Positions 35,306 to 44,822 of a stretch of 64,000 nucleotides of DNA are shown one piece after another. The first letter of the stretch is position 1. Every line of letters begins with the position of its first letter. The notes below the pieces were generated by a model. It saw only the letters and a program-made list of their open reading frames with translations. It was not told where the DNA came from and searched no databases. The stretch comes from Paenibacillus montaniterrae. Lineage in GTDB: Bacteria > Bacillota > Bacilli > Paenibacillales > Paenibacillaceae. A program made the translations under genes and the position numbers. The stretch is taken from assembly GCF_018403185.1 (NCBI RefSeq), contig NZ_BOSE01000006.1, forward strand, positions 124,001 to 188,000. Reading direction: 5' to 3'.

Positions 35306-37042
35306 TTAAGCCTCCGCCTGCATCACCCAGTGTCCCGGACTCGCCTCCACCAAACGAGCATTGGAGAGCTGGTAAGGATCGCCTTGATCCAGTTCCTCGA
35401 CGCGCAGCTGCTTGCGATCCGGCACAATATCAGGATCAGGGATTGGGATTGCAGTAAGCAACGATTGGGTATAAGCATGCAGTGGGTTGGCAAACAGCTC
35501 CTCGCTCTCGGCCAGCTCAACAATTTTCCCGCGATACATAACCGCAACACGGTCGCTAATTTGCTTAACCATCGCCAAATCATGAGCAATAAACAGATAC
35601 GTCAAGCCAAGACGCTGCTGAAGCTCCTGCAGCAGCTCGGCAATCTGCGCTTGAATAGAAACGTCAAGCGCTGAAAGCGGCTCGTCGCAAACGATAAATT
35701 CCGGATTAACAGCAAGCGTTCTGGCAATACCGATCCGTTGCCGCTGCCCGCCTGAAAATTCATGCGGATAGCGCATCGCATGCGAGGCTTCCAGTCCAAC
35801 CATTTCAAGCAGCTCTTCAACTCTGCTTTGCCGCTCGCGCTTACTGGATACAAGTCCGTGTACGTCCAGAGGCTCGCCAATAATGTCAGCGACGCGCAAT
35901 CTAGGGTTCAAAGAGGCGAATGGGTCCTGAAAGATCATGCCCATATGGCGTCTCAGCTTTTTCAGTTCTTTTTTATTCAAATGCTGCAGCGGAAAGCCTT
36001 TAAACAGCACCTCGCCGCCAGTAATTTCGTGCAGCCGCAAAATGCTTCTGCCTGTCGTTGACTTGCCGCTTCCCGATTCGCCTACCAGGCCAAGCGTTTC
36101 TCCGCTTTGAATATGAAAGCTGATATCATCAACTGCCTTAAGCGTTCTCCCTTTTCCCAAATCAAAATGCTGCTTCAAAGACGAGACAGCAATGAGTGGA
36201 GTGTCTGCTTGTTTATGAACAGAGCCAGCAGCTGACGACTTCTGTTTCTTCTGATCAAGCCGCGGCAGCGCGTTTAACAGCCGCTTCGTATATTCATGCT
36301 GTGGATTTTTGAATATTTCTCTCGTTTCTCCGCTTTCAACGATCTCGCCGTTTTTCATAACGATCACCCGATCGCACATGCCTGCTACAATTCCCAGATC
36401 ATGCGTTATCAAAATAATCGCCGTGCCAAATTGCGCCTGCAGCTCCTTCATTTGCTGCAAAATTTGCGCTTGAATCGTTACATCGAGCGAGGTTGTCGGC
36501 TCATCAGCAATTAAAATCGAAGGCGAGCAGGCCATTGCCATTGCAATCATCGCACGCTGTCTCATACCGCCCGAAAATTCATGAGGATATTGGCTGTAGC
36601 GGATTTCGCTGTTTTGAATGCCGGCAAGCTTAAGCATGTTAATCGCTTCTTGCTTTGCTTGCTCGGGCTTCATCGCTCTATGCCTGAGCAAGCCCTCCTC
36701 GATCTGGCGGCCAACGCGCATCGTCGGATTGAGTGAAGACATCGGGTCCTGGAACACCATGCTAATGTCGCGTCCGCGGATTTGCTCCATTTGCTGCTCT
36801 GATTTTTGCGCCAGGTTTTCGCCATTAAACCAAATTTCTCCACTCTTCATCATCGAAGGAGGAGAAGGCAGCAGCCGCATAATAGAGCGAGCCGTTACAC
36901 TTTTTCCACTGCCTGATTCCCCGACAATGCCTAATGTCTCGCCTTGATTCAAATGAAAGCTGACGCCTTTTACAGCTTGAACCTCTTTGTCATGGGCGAA
37001 AAAGGACACTGATAAATTGTCTACCTTTAATAATGCGCTCAT
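35306..37042 (-). CDS. Fused dipeptide/oligopeptide ABC ATPase (DppD-DppF type)
   Basis: This 578-residue protein has two complete ATPase domains in one chain. The first (about 1-255) has Walker A GESGSGKSVT and signature FSGGMRQR; the second (about 288-540) has GESGSGKSTT and FSGGQRQR. Each is followed by the oligopeptide C-terminal region that carries Fe-S or helical segments in OppD/F. In other bacteria D and F are separate; fused forms are known (GsiA/YejF-like). The open frame extends to 37093, but the ATG at 37042 has AAGGTG 5 bases upstream and gives the family start MSALLKVDNLSV. It is divergent from the permease and SBP genes and presumably energises them. Confidence 0.92.
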   Translation of the reverse strand: MSALLKVDNLSVSFFAHDKEVQAVKGVSFHLNQGETLGIVGESGSGKSVTARSIMRLLPSPPSMMKSGEIWFNGENLAQKSEQQMEQIRGRDISMVFQDPMSSLNPTMRVGRQIEEGLLRHRAMKPEQAKQEAINMLKLAGIQNSEIRYSQYPHEFSGGMRQRAMIAMAMACSPSILIADEPTTSLDVTIQAQILQQMKELQAQFGTAIILITHDLGIVAGMCDRVIVMKNGEIVESGETREIFKNPQHEYTKRLLNALPRLDQKKQKSSAAGSVHKQADTPLIAVSSLKQHFDLGKGRTLKAVDDISFHIQSGETLGLVGESGSGKSTTGRSILRLHEITGGEVLFKGFPLQHLNKKELKKLRRHMGMIFQDPFASLNPRLRVADIIGEPLDVHGLVSSKRERQSRVEELLEMVGLEASHAMRYPHEFSGGQRQRIGIARTLAVNPEFIVCDEPLSALDVSIQAQIAELLQELQQRLGLTYLFIAHDLAMVKQISDRVAVMYRGKIVELAESEELFANPLHAYTQSLLTAIPIPDPDIVPDRKQLRVEELDQGDPYQLSNARLVEASPGHWVMQAEA

Positions 37043-37327
37043 CCTATCACCTTCAAAGTCAATGATGTCTATATCGTTAAGCTTTAATGACATGCTTGGA
37101 ATAAATTATCTTGTTCTTTCCAAAACTAAGCCTCAGCCTGCTTGTCAACCTTTTTTTCAGTATTGACAGGTGGGTGGCCTCAAAATATAATCTACTATAT
37201 CTATAGGAATAATGCAATTTAAATTCAAGCCGCAATCGTATATATTAAATCGTATATAATTAATGAAATTGAACTTATACCATATTAACTGATTGTCAGA
37301 ACGAGAACAACAAAGGAGTAGATAGCA

Positions 37328-38764
37328 TTGACAGGGCAAGTTGCATTACATCAGGACAGCATCGCAGACAAAGCTGTCTCTATCTACAAAAAAATGCTGC
37401 GACATCCTACTTATAAATGGCTCTTGCTCATTTTAGGCTTGCCGCTATCCATTATTCTAATTCCAATCTTCCGCTATTTTTCGGCAAAAAGCGGATATGC
37501 TCGTCTTAAGGAAAGCACTGTACAGGAGCTGACGCAATCAGGTCTGCCAGCGCAGTTGTTGCAGGAGGCACGCGAGCAGGTCAGACGCAAGCACCAATTT
37601 TTTGGGCAGTCGGTTAACGAAAAAGCGCTTGAGCAGGAAGCCAAAGCATGGGCTGACACAAAATTTTCAAATGCAGTAGATCAGCGCATGCAGCTTCAAC
37701 AGCACACAGCAGAACCGTTTATGTTCGAGCATGCGTTTCAATGGTTTATTATGCACCCCGCTCGCTTTGCGTTATCCATTATTATTGCATTTCCCATGTA
37801 CGTGCTGATGCTGATTTACAGCAACCCTTATGTGAAATACATTATTGAACGGTTAGTTATGGCTGTATTAGTCATTTTAGGCGTATCTGTACTCGTGTTT
37901 ACGATTTTATATATTTCTCCAATGGACCCGGCGTCTAATTTGTTAGGTGAAACGGCAACCGAGGAGCAAATTGCCTCCTTCAATCAACTGTACGGTCTGG
38001 ATCAACCTTATCTGGTTCAGCTCTGGGACACATTAAAAGGCATTGTAACACTAGATCTCGGCAAATCCTTTGCAGGCAATGAGCTCGTATCAACTGCGAT
38101 TGCCAACAAATTTCCGATTACACTTACGTTGACCGTCATTGCTACCATTCTGGCGGTTATAATCGCTTTGCCAATCGGTATTATTTCTGCAACCAAGCCT
38201 AATTCGGTATTCGACTATTCCTTTATGTTCATTGCTCTGCTTGGACTGTCGATTCCAAACTTTTGGCTTGGGCTAATTTTTATATTGAATTTTTCGATTA
38301 AGCTGTCCTGGCTCCCGGCAACCTACAGCCCGGGGAACTGGATGTCGGCGATTATGCCTGTTGTCGTGCTGGGCACGGCGCTAATGGCTTCTGTCGCCAG
38401 AATGACTCGCTCCTCAATGCTTGAGGTCATTCATGAGGATTACATTATTACAGCCAGAGCCAAGGGCTTGAAAAGCAGGCATGTGCTGTGGAAGCATGCT
38501 ATCGGCAATGCCTTGATTCCGATTATTACTGTAATCGGCTTGCTGTTCGGCAGCATGCTTGGCGGCGCGGCAGTGACAGAAAAGGTATTCAATATTAGCG
38601 GGATCGGAAGCTACATTGTCGACAGGCAGTTTATACCGGATATTCCTAGCATTATGGGCGGTGTTGTCTACACTGCTATTACGATTTCAATTGTGAATGT
38701 GATCGTCGATCTGCTGTATGCCTTTTTAGATCCGCGCATCCGTTCAAAAATGAAACAATATTAA
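37328..38764 (+). CDS. DppB-type peptide permease with N-terminal extension
   Basis: The canonical DppB permease core starts at about residue 175 (YIIERLVMAVLVILGVSVLVF) and has six spans with the loop ITARAKGLKSRHVLWKHAIGNALIP. About 170 extra residues precede it, with a span at about 30-48, a charged helical region (QEAREQVRRKHQFF...), and a span at about 138-160. The protein is 478 residues long, while DppB is normally about 310-340. The TTG start is placed 9 bases after AAGGAG. It is the first gene of an operon with the DppC-type permease, the binding protein and a small protein. The substrate may be peptides or nickel-like complexes and is not determinable. Confidence 0.88.
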   Translation: MTGQVALHQDSIADKAVSIYKKMLRHPTYKWLLLILGLPLSIILIPIFRYFSAKSGYARLKESTVQELTQSGLPAQLLQEAREQVRRKHQFFGQSVNEKALEQEAKAWADTKFSNAVDQRMQLQQHTAEPFMFEHAFQWFIMHPARFALSIIIAFPMYVLMLIYSNPYVKYIIERLVMAVLVILGVSVLVFTILYISPMDPASNLLGETATEEQIASFNQLYGLDQPYLVQLWDTLKGIVTLDLGKSFAGNELVSTAIANKFPITLTLTVIATILAVIIALPIGIISATKPNSVFDYSFMFIALLGLSIPNFWLGLIFILNFSIKLSWLPATYSPGNWMSAIMPVVVLGTALMASVARMTRSSMLEVIHEDYIITARAKGLKSRHVLWKHAIGNALIPIITVIGLLFGSMLGGAAVTEKVFNISGIGSYIVDRQFIPDIPSIMGGVVYTAITISIVNVIVDLLYAFLDPRIRSKMKQY

Positions 38765-38781
38765 ATCAGGGGGAGACGACT

Positions 38782-40290
38782 GTGGTCAACATTGCATCAA
38801 CACAACAGGAAATCAACTTTCGGTTGAAGTCAGCCCCGGAATATAGAGAAGCCAGCCTGGCGGGACTGCTTTCCTTATTAGTTGCCGCTATATTGCTGCT
38901 AAACGCGATATGGGTGGAAGGTAACAGCTTTCAGCCTCTTCTGCTCATCATCGGCGGCAGCTACCTGTTCTTTGCTGTTATACAGCTTGTAATCTGGTTC
39001 TTTATTCGACGCAATTTGCTCCATCATGGACATATTACGCCTGCTGTACGAAGATCAGGCTATTTGCTGCTGCCAGCGATTTTGGTTGCCAATGTGTTTG
39101 TAGTCATTGCTGGCAGCCAGCTGATTAAACGTTCAAAAAGCACTGCCTATACTTTGGCTGTTTATACACTGCTGTCCACGATTTTGACCTTTGCCGTTTC
39201 AGCGCTGAATACACTGAAGCCTTATGTAGCAGATTACTTCTTAATTGGCATGGCGCTGCTGTTAATTTGCGCCATTTTCCAGCTTGTTTCACTACTGCTG
39301 CTTGCCAAATATAAGCAAGAGGATTTTCTGCCACGCTGGATGTACGTGGTCGCAGCAATACTCATTGCAACAGCCGCTACCGGAAATGTGTTCGCTTTGT
39401 TCCTGGGCATTATGCTAATTGCGAAAATCCGCAATCAAGGCTACACCTCGGGAACGCGCTTCGGCGAAATTTTCGAGAAGCTGGCCAGAAGCATGACGTC
39501 CATGCTGGGCTTGCTTTTTGTATCTTTTTTAGTTACATTAGCAATTACAAGCATGCTTACCTTTGACAGCAGCTTGGCGATTGACAACAACTACAGCGCA
39601 ATTTTACAGCAGCCTAGCGCAATGTACCCGCTTGGCACCGACAATTTCGGACGCGATTTATTTTCCCGCATCATAATGGGGGCTAGAATATCGCTGCTTG
39701 TCGGCGTTCTAACGACGGTTATTCCATTAATAATTGGCGGATTGCTTGGCGCGATTTCAGGCTATTATGGCAAGCATACGGACAATATTATTATGAGAGC
39801 CTTGGACATTTTGTACGCTATTCCGGGCATTCTGCTGGCAATTGCTATTATCGCAGCTTTTGGCGCTGGTATCTTTAATCTTATTATTGCGCTCAGCATT
39901 GGCTCAATTCCAACCTATGCGCGGATTATGCGGGCGAATGTACTGCAGGTTTCCTCACTGGAATATGTGCAAGCCGCTTCAGCGATCGGCTCCAGTGACC
40001 GCTTGATTTTATTCCGTCATATTTTGCCCAATACGGTTGCACCGATGATTGTGCAGTCCACGCTTACAATCGGTACTGCCGTCATTTCAACAAGCAGCCT
40101 AAGCTTTCTAGGGCTTGGCGTTGAGCCGCATATACCGGAGTGGGGCAATATTTTGAAGCTGGGCAGCGCTTATTTGGAAACTCATCCTTATACCGCGATC
40201 TACCCTGGTCTTGCCATTATTCTGCTCGTGCTTGCCTTCAACTTTTTAGGAGACGGCCTGCGCGATGCGCTTGATCCGAAGCTTAACTAG
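38782..40290 (+). CDS. DppC-type peptide permease with six-span N-terminal extension
   Basis: This protein has 502 residues, against about 300 for standard DppC. The conserved core occupies about residues 230-500: YPLGTDNFGRDLFSRIIMGARISLLVG, then RIMRANVLQVSSLEYVQAASAIGSS, then SFLGLGVEPHIPEWGN. The first ~215 residues hold about six extra hydrophobic segments with no resemblance to the core. GTG start with a GGGGGA ribosome site, 17 bases after DppB. With the extended DppB partner, this channel has about eight additional spans, suggesting an accessory membrane module specific to this transporter type. Confidence 0.87.
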   Translation: MVNIASTQQEINFRLKSAPEYREASLAGLLSLLVAAILLLNAIWVEGNSFQPLLLIIGGSYLFFAVIQLVIWFFIRRNLLHHGHITPAVRRSGYLLLPAILVANVFVVIAGSQLIKRSKSTAYTLAVYTLLSTILTFAVSALNTLKPYVADYFLIGMALLLICAIFQLVSLLLLAKYKQEDFLPRWMYVVAAILIATAATGNVFALFLGIMLIAKIRNQGYTSGTRFGEIFEKLARSMTSMLGLLFVSFLVTLAITSMLTFDSSLAIDNNYSAILQQPSAMYPLGTDNFGRDLFSRIIMGARISLLVGVLTTVIPLIIGGLLGAISGYYGKHTDNIIMRALDILYAIPGILLAIAIIAAFGAGIFNLIIALSIGSIPTYARIMRANVLQVSSLEYVQAASAIGSSDRLILFRHILPNTVAPMIVQSTLTIGTAVISTSSLSFLGLGVEPHIPEWGNILKLGSAYLETHPYTAIYPGLAIILLVLAFNFLGDGLRDALDPKLN

Positions 40291-40431
40291 GCAATGAGCT
40301 TAAGCGTCACTTAGCAGCGGATCTGTCACGCTTGTATTCTATCGCCTTGCTGAATGCATATTAAGGCTATGCTTAAGATGGGCTTTGAATAATCAATACA
40401 TTTCATATAAACAACATTGGAGGGAAATAGC

Positions 40432-42255
40432 ATGAAAAAAAATATGAAATTCATCGCCTTGCTGCTGATCGTTTCCGTGGTGCTAAGTGCCTGCACATTG
40501 AAAACGAAAGACGAATCCGGCGAGTCAACTACACCATCTAATAATGCCAACGTCGATCAGACGCCTGTCGATATCGAGCTGCTTGGCATGAGTGCCAATG
40601 AGGATGATCTTAACATTGTGCGCGACCAGCTTGCCAAAAACGGCTTTAACGTCAAGCTGAACATTCAGCCTGACTACGGCAGCTTCAAGACACAAGAGGA
40701 TGCCGGCAATTTCGATATTTCCTTGTCCAGCTGGACTACGGTTACAGGTAACCCGGACTATGCTGTCCGCTCCTTGTTCAAAACTGGCGGAGACTACAGC
40801 ATTTTGTCTGATCCGGAAATCGATGCGTTGATTGATGAAGCATCGACGCAAACGCCTGAGCAATATCAAGACACGTACAAACGCTTTGAAGAAGCGCTGG
40901 TGTTTGAAAAAGCTTATATCGCTCCTTTATTTAATTCGATTAAATCGCAAGCATTCAACAAAGAGGTTTTGGCCGCAGACTCTGTACGCATCTCCAAATC
41001 CCGTTCTTTGCCTTGGGAGGAGCTTGAATTTACGGACACTGCAAAGCACGGCACTGACCCGCTAATTTTGCAATCGACATTCCCTACCCTGACTTCTCTT
41101 GATCCAATCAAGGGCAATGACGGTTCGATCAATATTATTAATACAAACCTGTATGTTCGTCTTGTTAACTTGACTGATGACGATAAAATTACGTCAGACG
41201 GCTCGCTTTCCTTAAATCATGCGATCGCGGAAGGCAATACCGAATACTACTTTATTTTGCGCGACGATATTAACTTTGCTAAAGTTACAGACAAAAAAGC
41301 AGTTGATTCCGGCGAGCGTGTCGGAGCAGACGATGTTATCTTCTCCTTGAACCGTGCCAAAGACAGAAACTCTGTGCCTGATCATCGTACCTATACGCTG
41401 CATGAGCATATTAATACGGTTGAGACTGTAACGGATCTTGCCGCTCTTGACGCACTTAAGGTTTCTGGCAGCGACGAGACAGTTCGAGCAGCGCTAGAGA
41501 AAGGCCTGGATGTTAAAATTTCCGAGCTTGTTGCCGATAAAAAAGATGCCAACAACAAAGAAGGCAAATACCAGGTTGTGAAGCTAACGACAACGACACC
41601 GTTCCCGCAGGTGCTTAACTATTTGGCTCACCAATCTGCAGGTATCGTTTCTCAGAAGCAGGTTCAAGCGATTAATACGTATGATGTAGAAAACTTCGAT
41701 GTGAACAAAGATATTCCATATGGCGATCAAAATACCGTTACGGAAGGAAGCCAATACAACAATACGCTGTATACGAGCGGCCCTTACATTTTATCCCATA
41801 AAAACGACTACGAGGCTACCTTCTATAAAAACCCTGCGTATATGAAGGGTACTGAGCATGAGCCAAGAATCGAAAACATTAAAATCAAATTCATTCAGGA
41901 TGCTGACAGCACGTTATCAGCGCTTCGCAGCGGAGAAATCCACTTGTTCTACGGCGTCAGCGAGTCCAAATTTGACGTTGTAAAAGGCGACAGCAAGCTA
42001 GAGCTGCAGTCCATTCCGAGCAACGCGGTATCGTACTTGCTATTCAACACAAGCAATCGTCCAGTAGCTGAAAGTGCAGATTTGCGCAAAGCGGTGCTGT
42101 ACTCGATTAACCAGGAAGAATTTATTACGTTCTACTCTGGCAACAAGTACAAAGCTACCTCAACCCTTAGCCCAATCGTCAACACTGGTTTGGAGCTTAA
42201 AGCAGATGCAGCTAAAGCTAAAGAGCATCTGAATGCTTATAAAGCAAGCAAATAA
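40432..42255 (+). CDS. Peptide-type (SBP_bac_5) binding lipoprotein with circularly permuted order
   Basis: This is a lipoprotein (VVLSAC, Cys21) of 607 residues. Segments of SBP family 5 are present but in the wrong order. Residues ~45-200 match the usual C-terminal part: VRDQLAKNGFNVKL, DISLSSWTTVTGNPDY, then SDPEIDALIDEASTQTPEQY. The usual N-terminal opening (FPTLTSLDPIKG, then DDVIFSLNRAKD) begins only at about 209. The usual middle part (YTSGPYILSHKNDYEATFYKNP, LFNTSNRPVAESADLRKAV) ends the protein at AAKAKEHLNAYKAS. Joining the C-terminus to residue ~45 restores the classical order, so the gene looks like a circular permutation. ATG chosen with GGAGGG 8 bases upstream. It delivers the substrate to the extended DppB/DppC pair. 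Confidence 0.85.
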   Translation: MKKNMKFIALLLIVSVVLSACTLKTKDESGESTTPSNNANVDQTPVDIELLGMSANEDDLNIVRDQLAKNGFNVKLNIQPDYGSFKTQEDAGNFDISLSSWTTVTGNPDYAVRSLFKTGGDYSILSDPEIDALIDEASTQTPEQYQDTYKRFEEALVFEKAYIAPLFNSIKSQAFNKEVLAADSVRISKSRSLPWEELEFTDTAKHGTDPLILQSTFPTLTSLDPIKGNDGSINIINTNLYVRLVNLTDDDKITSDGSLSLNHAIAEGNTEYYFILRDDINFAKVTDKKAVDSGERVGADDVIFSLNRAKDRNSVPDHRTYTLHEHINTVETVTDLAALDALKVSGSDETVRAALEKGLDVKISELVADKKDANNKEGKYQVVKLTTTTPFPQVLNYLAHQSAGIVSQKQVQAINTYDVENFDVNKDIPYGDQNTVTEGSQYNNTLYTSGPYILSHKNDYEATFYKNPAYMKGTEHEPRIENIKIKFIQDADSTLSALRSGEIHLFYGVSESKFDVVKGDSKLELQSIPSNAVSYLLFNTSNRPVAESADLRKAVLYSINQEEFITFYSGNKYKATSTLSPIVNTGLELKADAAKAKEHLNAYKASK

Positions 42256-42367
42256 TCGGATAGATCATTTGGCGTAAAAGTCAAAACTGAGAGGCTGCCT
42301 ATTGGCAGTCTCTTGCTTTAACCGCAGCTGCTATGAAAAGAATGATTATGACAGGGAGAGATACGCG

Positions 42368-42859
42368 ATGAGTGAAACGACACAAGGAACAAAAACGAAG
42401 CTGTCGCAATGGGAAGCGTTAATGCTGGAATCATTGCGCGGACTTGGCTGGTCAGATGACGAATTGATCGATCGGGTTATGCGTCAGGAGCTGCCTCAGG
42501 ATGATAGCAAATTTGAATTTGATTACTCGGGATTGGCTGCGCTGGCCAATGAGCAGCAGGAGACCTTTATAAGTGCGGTCAAGGATGGCTATACGATCAA
42601 ATACAATACGATTCGCGGCATCCATAGCTGGATTTTGCTTACCTTCAAGCAGGACGCCCAACTCATGCTTGAGCCACCCGACGCAGAAGCGATTTATGCC
42701 GAGCTTAGTGACAGTGAAGCCAAGCGGCTCGCTTCCGTTCTATCATTCGGCTGGCAAATTAAAACTGTCTCTCGTGACGCAGAGCAGGCATTAACATCAG
42801 GCAAGCAAGTAGAGCCAGGAAAGCAAACATATGAAATTAAGCCGATTGCCGGCAATTAG
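42368..42859 (+). CDS. Conserved-looking hypothetical protein in the peptide transporter operon
   Basis: A 163-residue acidic soluble protein starting MSETTQGTKTKLSQWEALML, with GGGAGAG 9 bases upstream. It has no signal peptide or membrane span. Mostly helical N-terminal half (SLRGLGWSDDELIDRVMRQ), then a mixed alpha/beta half with YTIKYNTIRGIHSWILLTF and a C-terminal helix. I do not recognise the family. It lies 112 bases after the binding protein gene on the same strand and is followed by a long hairpin, so it probably ends that operon. Confidence 0.65.
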   Translation: MSETTQGTKTKLSQWEALMLESLRGLGWSDDELIDRVMRQELPQDDSKFEFDYSGLAALANEQQETFISAVKDGYTIKYNTIRGIHSWILLTFKQDAQLMLEPPDAEAIYAELSDSEAKRLASVLSFGWQIKTVSRDAEQALTSGKQVEPGKQTYEIKPIAGN

Positions 42860-42862
42860 CAG

Positions 42863-42918
42863 ACAGCAAAGGACAGCATGTTCAAGCACTTCAGCTTGAG
42901 CTCGCTGTCCTTTGCTGT
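42863..42918 (+). terminator. Long hairpin terminator
   Basis: A perfect 15-bp stem (42863-42877 with 42904-42918) has an inner TTCAAGC/GCTTGAG hairpin, right after the hypothetical protein gene. It abuts the first unit of repeat array C. The T-run is weak. Confidence 0.65.
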
Positions 42919-43450
42919 TCAGGACCAAAGAAGATGACACGATACTAGAAGGCGAGGAGCGCAGCGTAGGCACAAGCTACGTGAGCACCGGAATTTTCGC
43001 TAGCGTTCAAGATTCGACGTCGAATAACCTCCAACGCAATCGCATCGTCATCAAAGTCCTGCTTTTTAACCTACTTCTTCCAATCGAGGTTTAAAAAGCT
43101 GGGCTTTCAGGACCAAGAAGCTTGGACGCTAGTAGAAAATGAGGAGCGCAGCGTAGGCAAATTGCTACGTGAGCACCGGAATTTTCGCTAGCGTTCAAGA
43201 TTCGCCGTCGAATCCGCAACAGAGAAGTTACATCGTCATCAAAGTCCAGCTTTTTAAACTTCCCCTTCCAATCGAGGTTTAAAAGCTGGGCTTTCAGGAC
43301 CAAGAAGATGGCAAGATACTAGAAGGCGAGGAGCGTAGCGTAGAGCGTTGCTACGTGAGCACCGCAGCCTTCGGTAGCGTGACATATTCGCCGTCGACTA
43401 AGCTACAAAGCATCACATCGTCATCAAAGTCCAGCTTTTTAACCTACCTC
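42918..43450 (+). repeat. Tandem array C of the ~186-bp structured repeat (3 units)
   Basis: Units begin at about 42918, 43104 and 43291, a period of 187 bases. Unit 1 is a chimera (subtype-II left arm, subtype-I right arm), unit 2 is subtype I and unit 3 is subtype II. Junction stems GTTTAAAAAGCTGG/CCAGCTTTTTAAAC are intact between units 2 and 3. The array ends 2 bases before the stop codon of the converging ROK gene, so it fills the whole gap between two 3' ends. Confidence 0.9.
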
Positions 43451-43452
43451 TC

Positions 43453-44658
43453 TTAAAACAGCTTGTTACGCACGAGCAGTGCTGCCCCCGTCGCAACAGC
43501 ATCCTCCAGCAACAGCCCTTCCATAAATTGCGCCTGGTATAGCGGCGAGTTGTACGTATACTTATGCGCGATGCTGGCTACAATTTCCGAGTAGCCTTTG
43601 TATGCCGAAATGAGCGCCCCGCCAATAATGACCTGATGCGGCTGAAACGTATTAATTAAATTCGCTACGCCTATGCCTAAATACATAGCAGACTGATGAA
43701 ACAGCTCGCGCACGACTGGGTTTTCATGCCTCAGCTCGCGAATTAAAAAATCAAAATCAATTTGCGCTTCCTGAGCTGGAGCTGGGGTTGTCGAGCTTAT
43801 ACCCGTTCTGCCCAACCGATACTGTGTTTTATATTGCTCAACCAGGGCAGGAATCGACGCGTAATTTTCCAGCGCGCCTGCCGGCTTCCCTGGCAATATT
43901 GGCGGATCTCCTGCTCTAATAATCATCTCGCCAAATGCGCCTTCGCGATCATAGCTGCCCTGTACCAGGCTGCCGCCGGAAATCATCGCCGTGCGCAAGC
44001 CAACTCCTGCATTAATATAAAGCAAATGCTCAGCTTCAAGCCCTTGCTTGCGAAACATTAGCTGCTCGCCAATAGCTGCACAATCTGCGCCATTGTCAAC
44101 CAATACAGGCATATCCATCCATTGTGCGACAAGCTCGGAGATCGGCAAATTCGCCCAGCCCTCTGCCGGAAAATGTGCAGGATTGATTAAAACGCCGCTC
44201 GTGCGATCAAGCGGACCGATTGAACCGATGCCAATGCCGACGATTTGCTCAAGCGAAAGCTGATGATCCTTGCAATAAGCGGAAATTTTTTGCGCGACAA
44301 GCTCGATAAACACCTCTGGCTTCATTGAGCTGTCCATTCTCCAGCGCGTAAGCGATTTCGCGTTAAGCGCCAGGTCATACAAACCAAGTGTCGCGTAAAA
44401 GCGTGAAATTTCAATCCCGACAATATAACCGTAATCGTGATTCACATTATATAAAATCGGCCTCCGTCCACCCTTGGACGGGCCGTAGCCGGAAGAAAGC
44501 AGCAAGCCTTCCTCTACCATATCCTGCAGCAGTCTGCTGGCAGTAGAGCTCGCTAGTTGCAGCGCTTGCTGAATCTCTTCCTTCGCGACATCATTTCGCT
44601 GTGCAATATATTGAAAAATGCCTCTTTTAGACGGAGATAAAGAAATAGAGCGTCTCAT
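43453..44658 (-). CDS. ROK-family transcriptional regulator (XylR/NagC type)
   Basis: This 401-residue regulator has an N-terminal winged HTH (DVAKEEIQQALQLASSTASRLLQDMVEEGLL) and a ROK sugar-kinase-like domain (IGIGSIGPLDRTSG, then LYINAGVGLRTAMI). The kinase Asp of the NDANAA motif is replaced (DNGADCAAIGE), and the usual zinc cysteines after GEM are missing (PILPGKPAGALENY), so it is a sugar-responsive repressor and not a kinase. It stands alone; its target genes are not evident, and the divergent chromate transporter genes are an unlikely target. The 3' end meets repeat array C directly. Confidence 0.88.
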   Translation of the reverse strand: MRRSISLSPSKRGIFQYIAQRNDVAKEEIQQALQLASSTASRLLQDMVEEGLLLSSGYGPSKGGRRPILYNVNHDYGYIVGIEISRFYATLGLYDLALNAKSLTRWRMDSSMKPEVFIELVAQKISAYCKDHQLSLEQIVGIGIGSIGPLDRTSGVLINPAHFPAEGWANLPISELVAQWMDMPVLVDNGADCAAIGEQLMFRKQGLEAEHLLYINAGVGLRTAMISGGSLVQGSYDREGAFGEMIIRAGDPPILPGKPAGALENYASIPALVEQYKTQYRLGRTGISSTTPAPAQEAQIDFDFLIRELRHENPVVRELFHQSAMYLGIGVANLINTFQPHQVIIGGALISAYKGYSEIVASIAHKYTYNSPLYQAQFMEGLLLEDAVATGAALLVRNKLF

Positions 44659-44822
44659 TATACACTGCCCTCAATTCTCAAGTAATAATATAGGAATTAT
44701 ATACTATAACCATTATAACGAACAGTCCACACAAAAAAATGATTTTCTCTTTAAACTTAATCCCAAAATGGAATAAAGATGATATGATATATAAAGACTT
44801 ATCTAATCGGGAGTGATTATCT

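Noticed and set aside
42918..43303. Open frames of 60-70 codons within repeat arrays A and C
   Set aside because: They are not conserved between units, shift frame from copy to copy, and lack ribosome sites.
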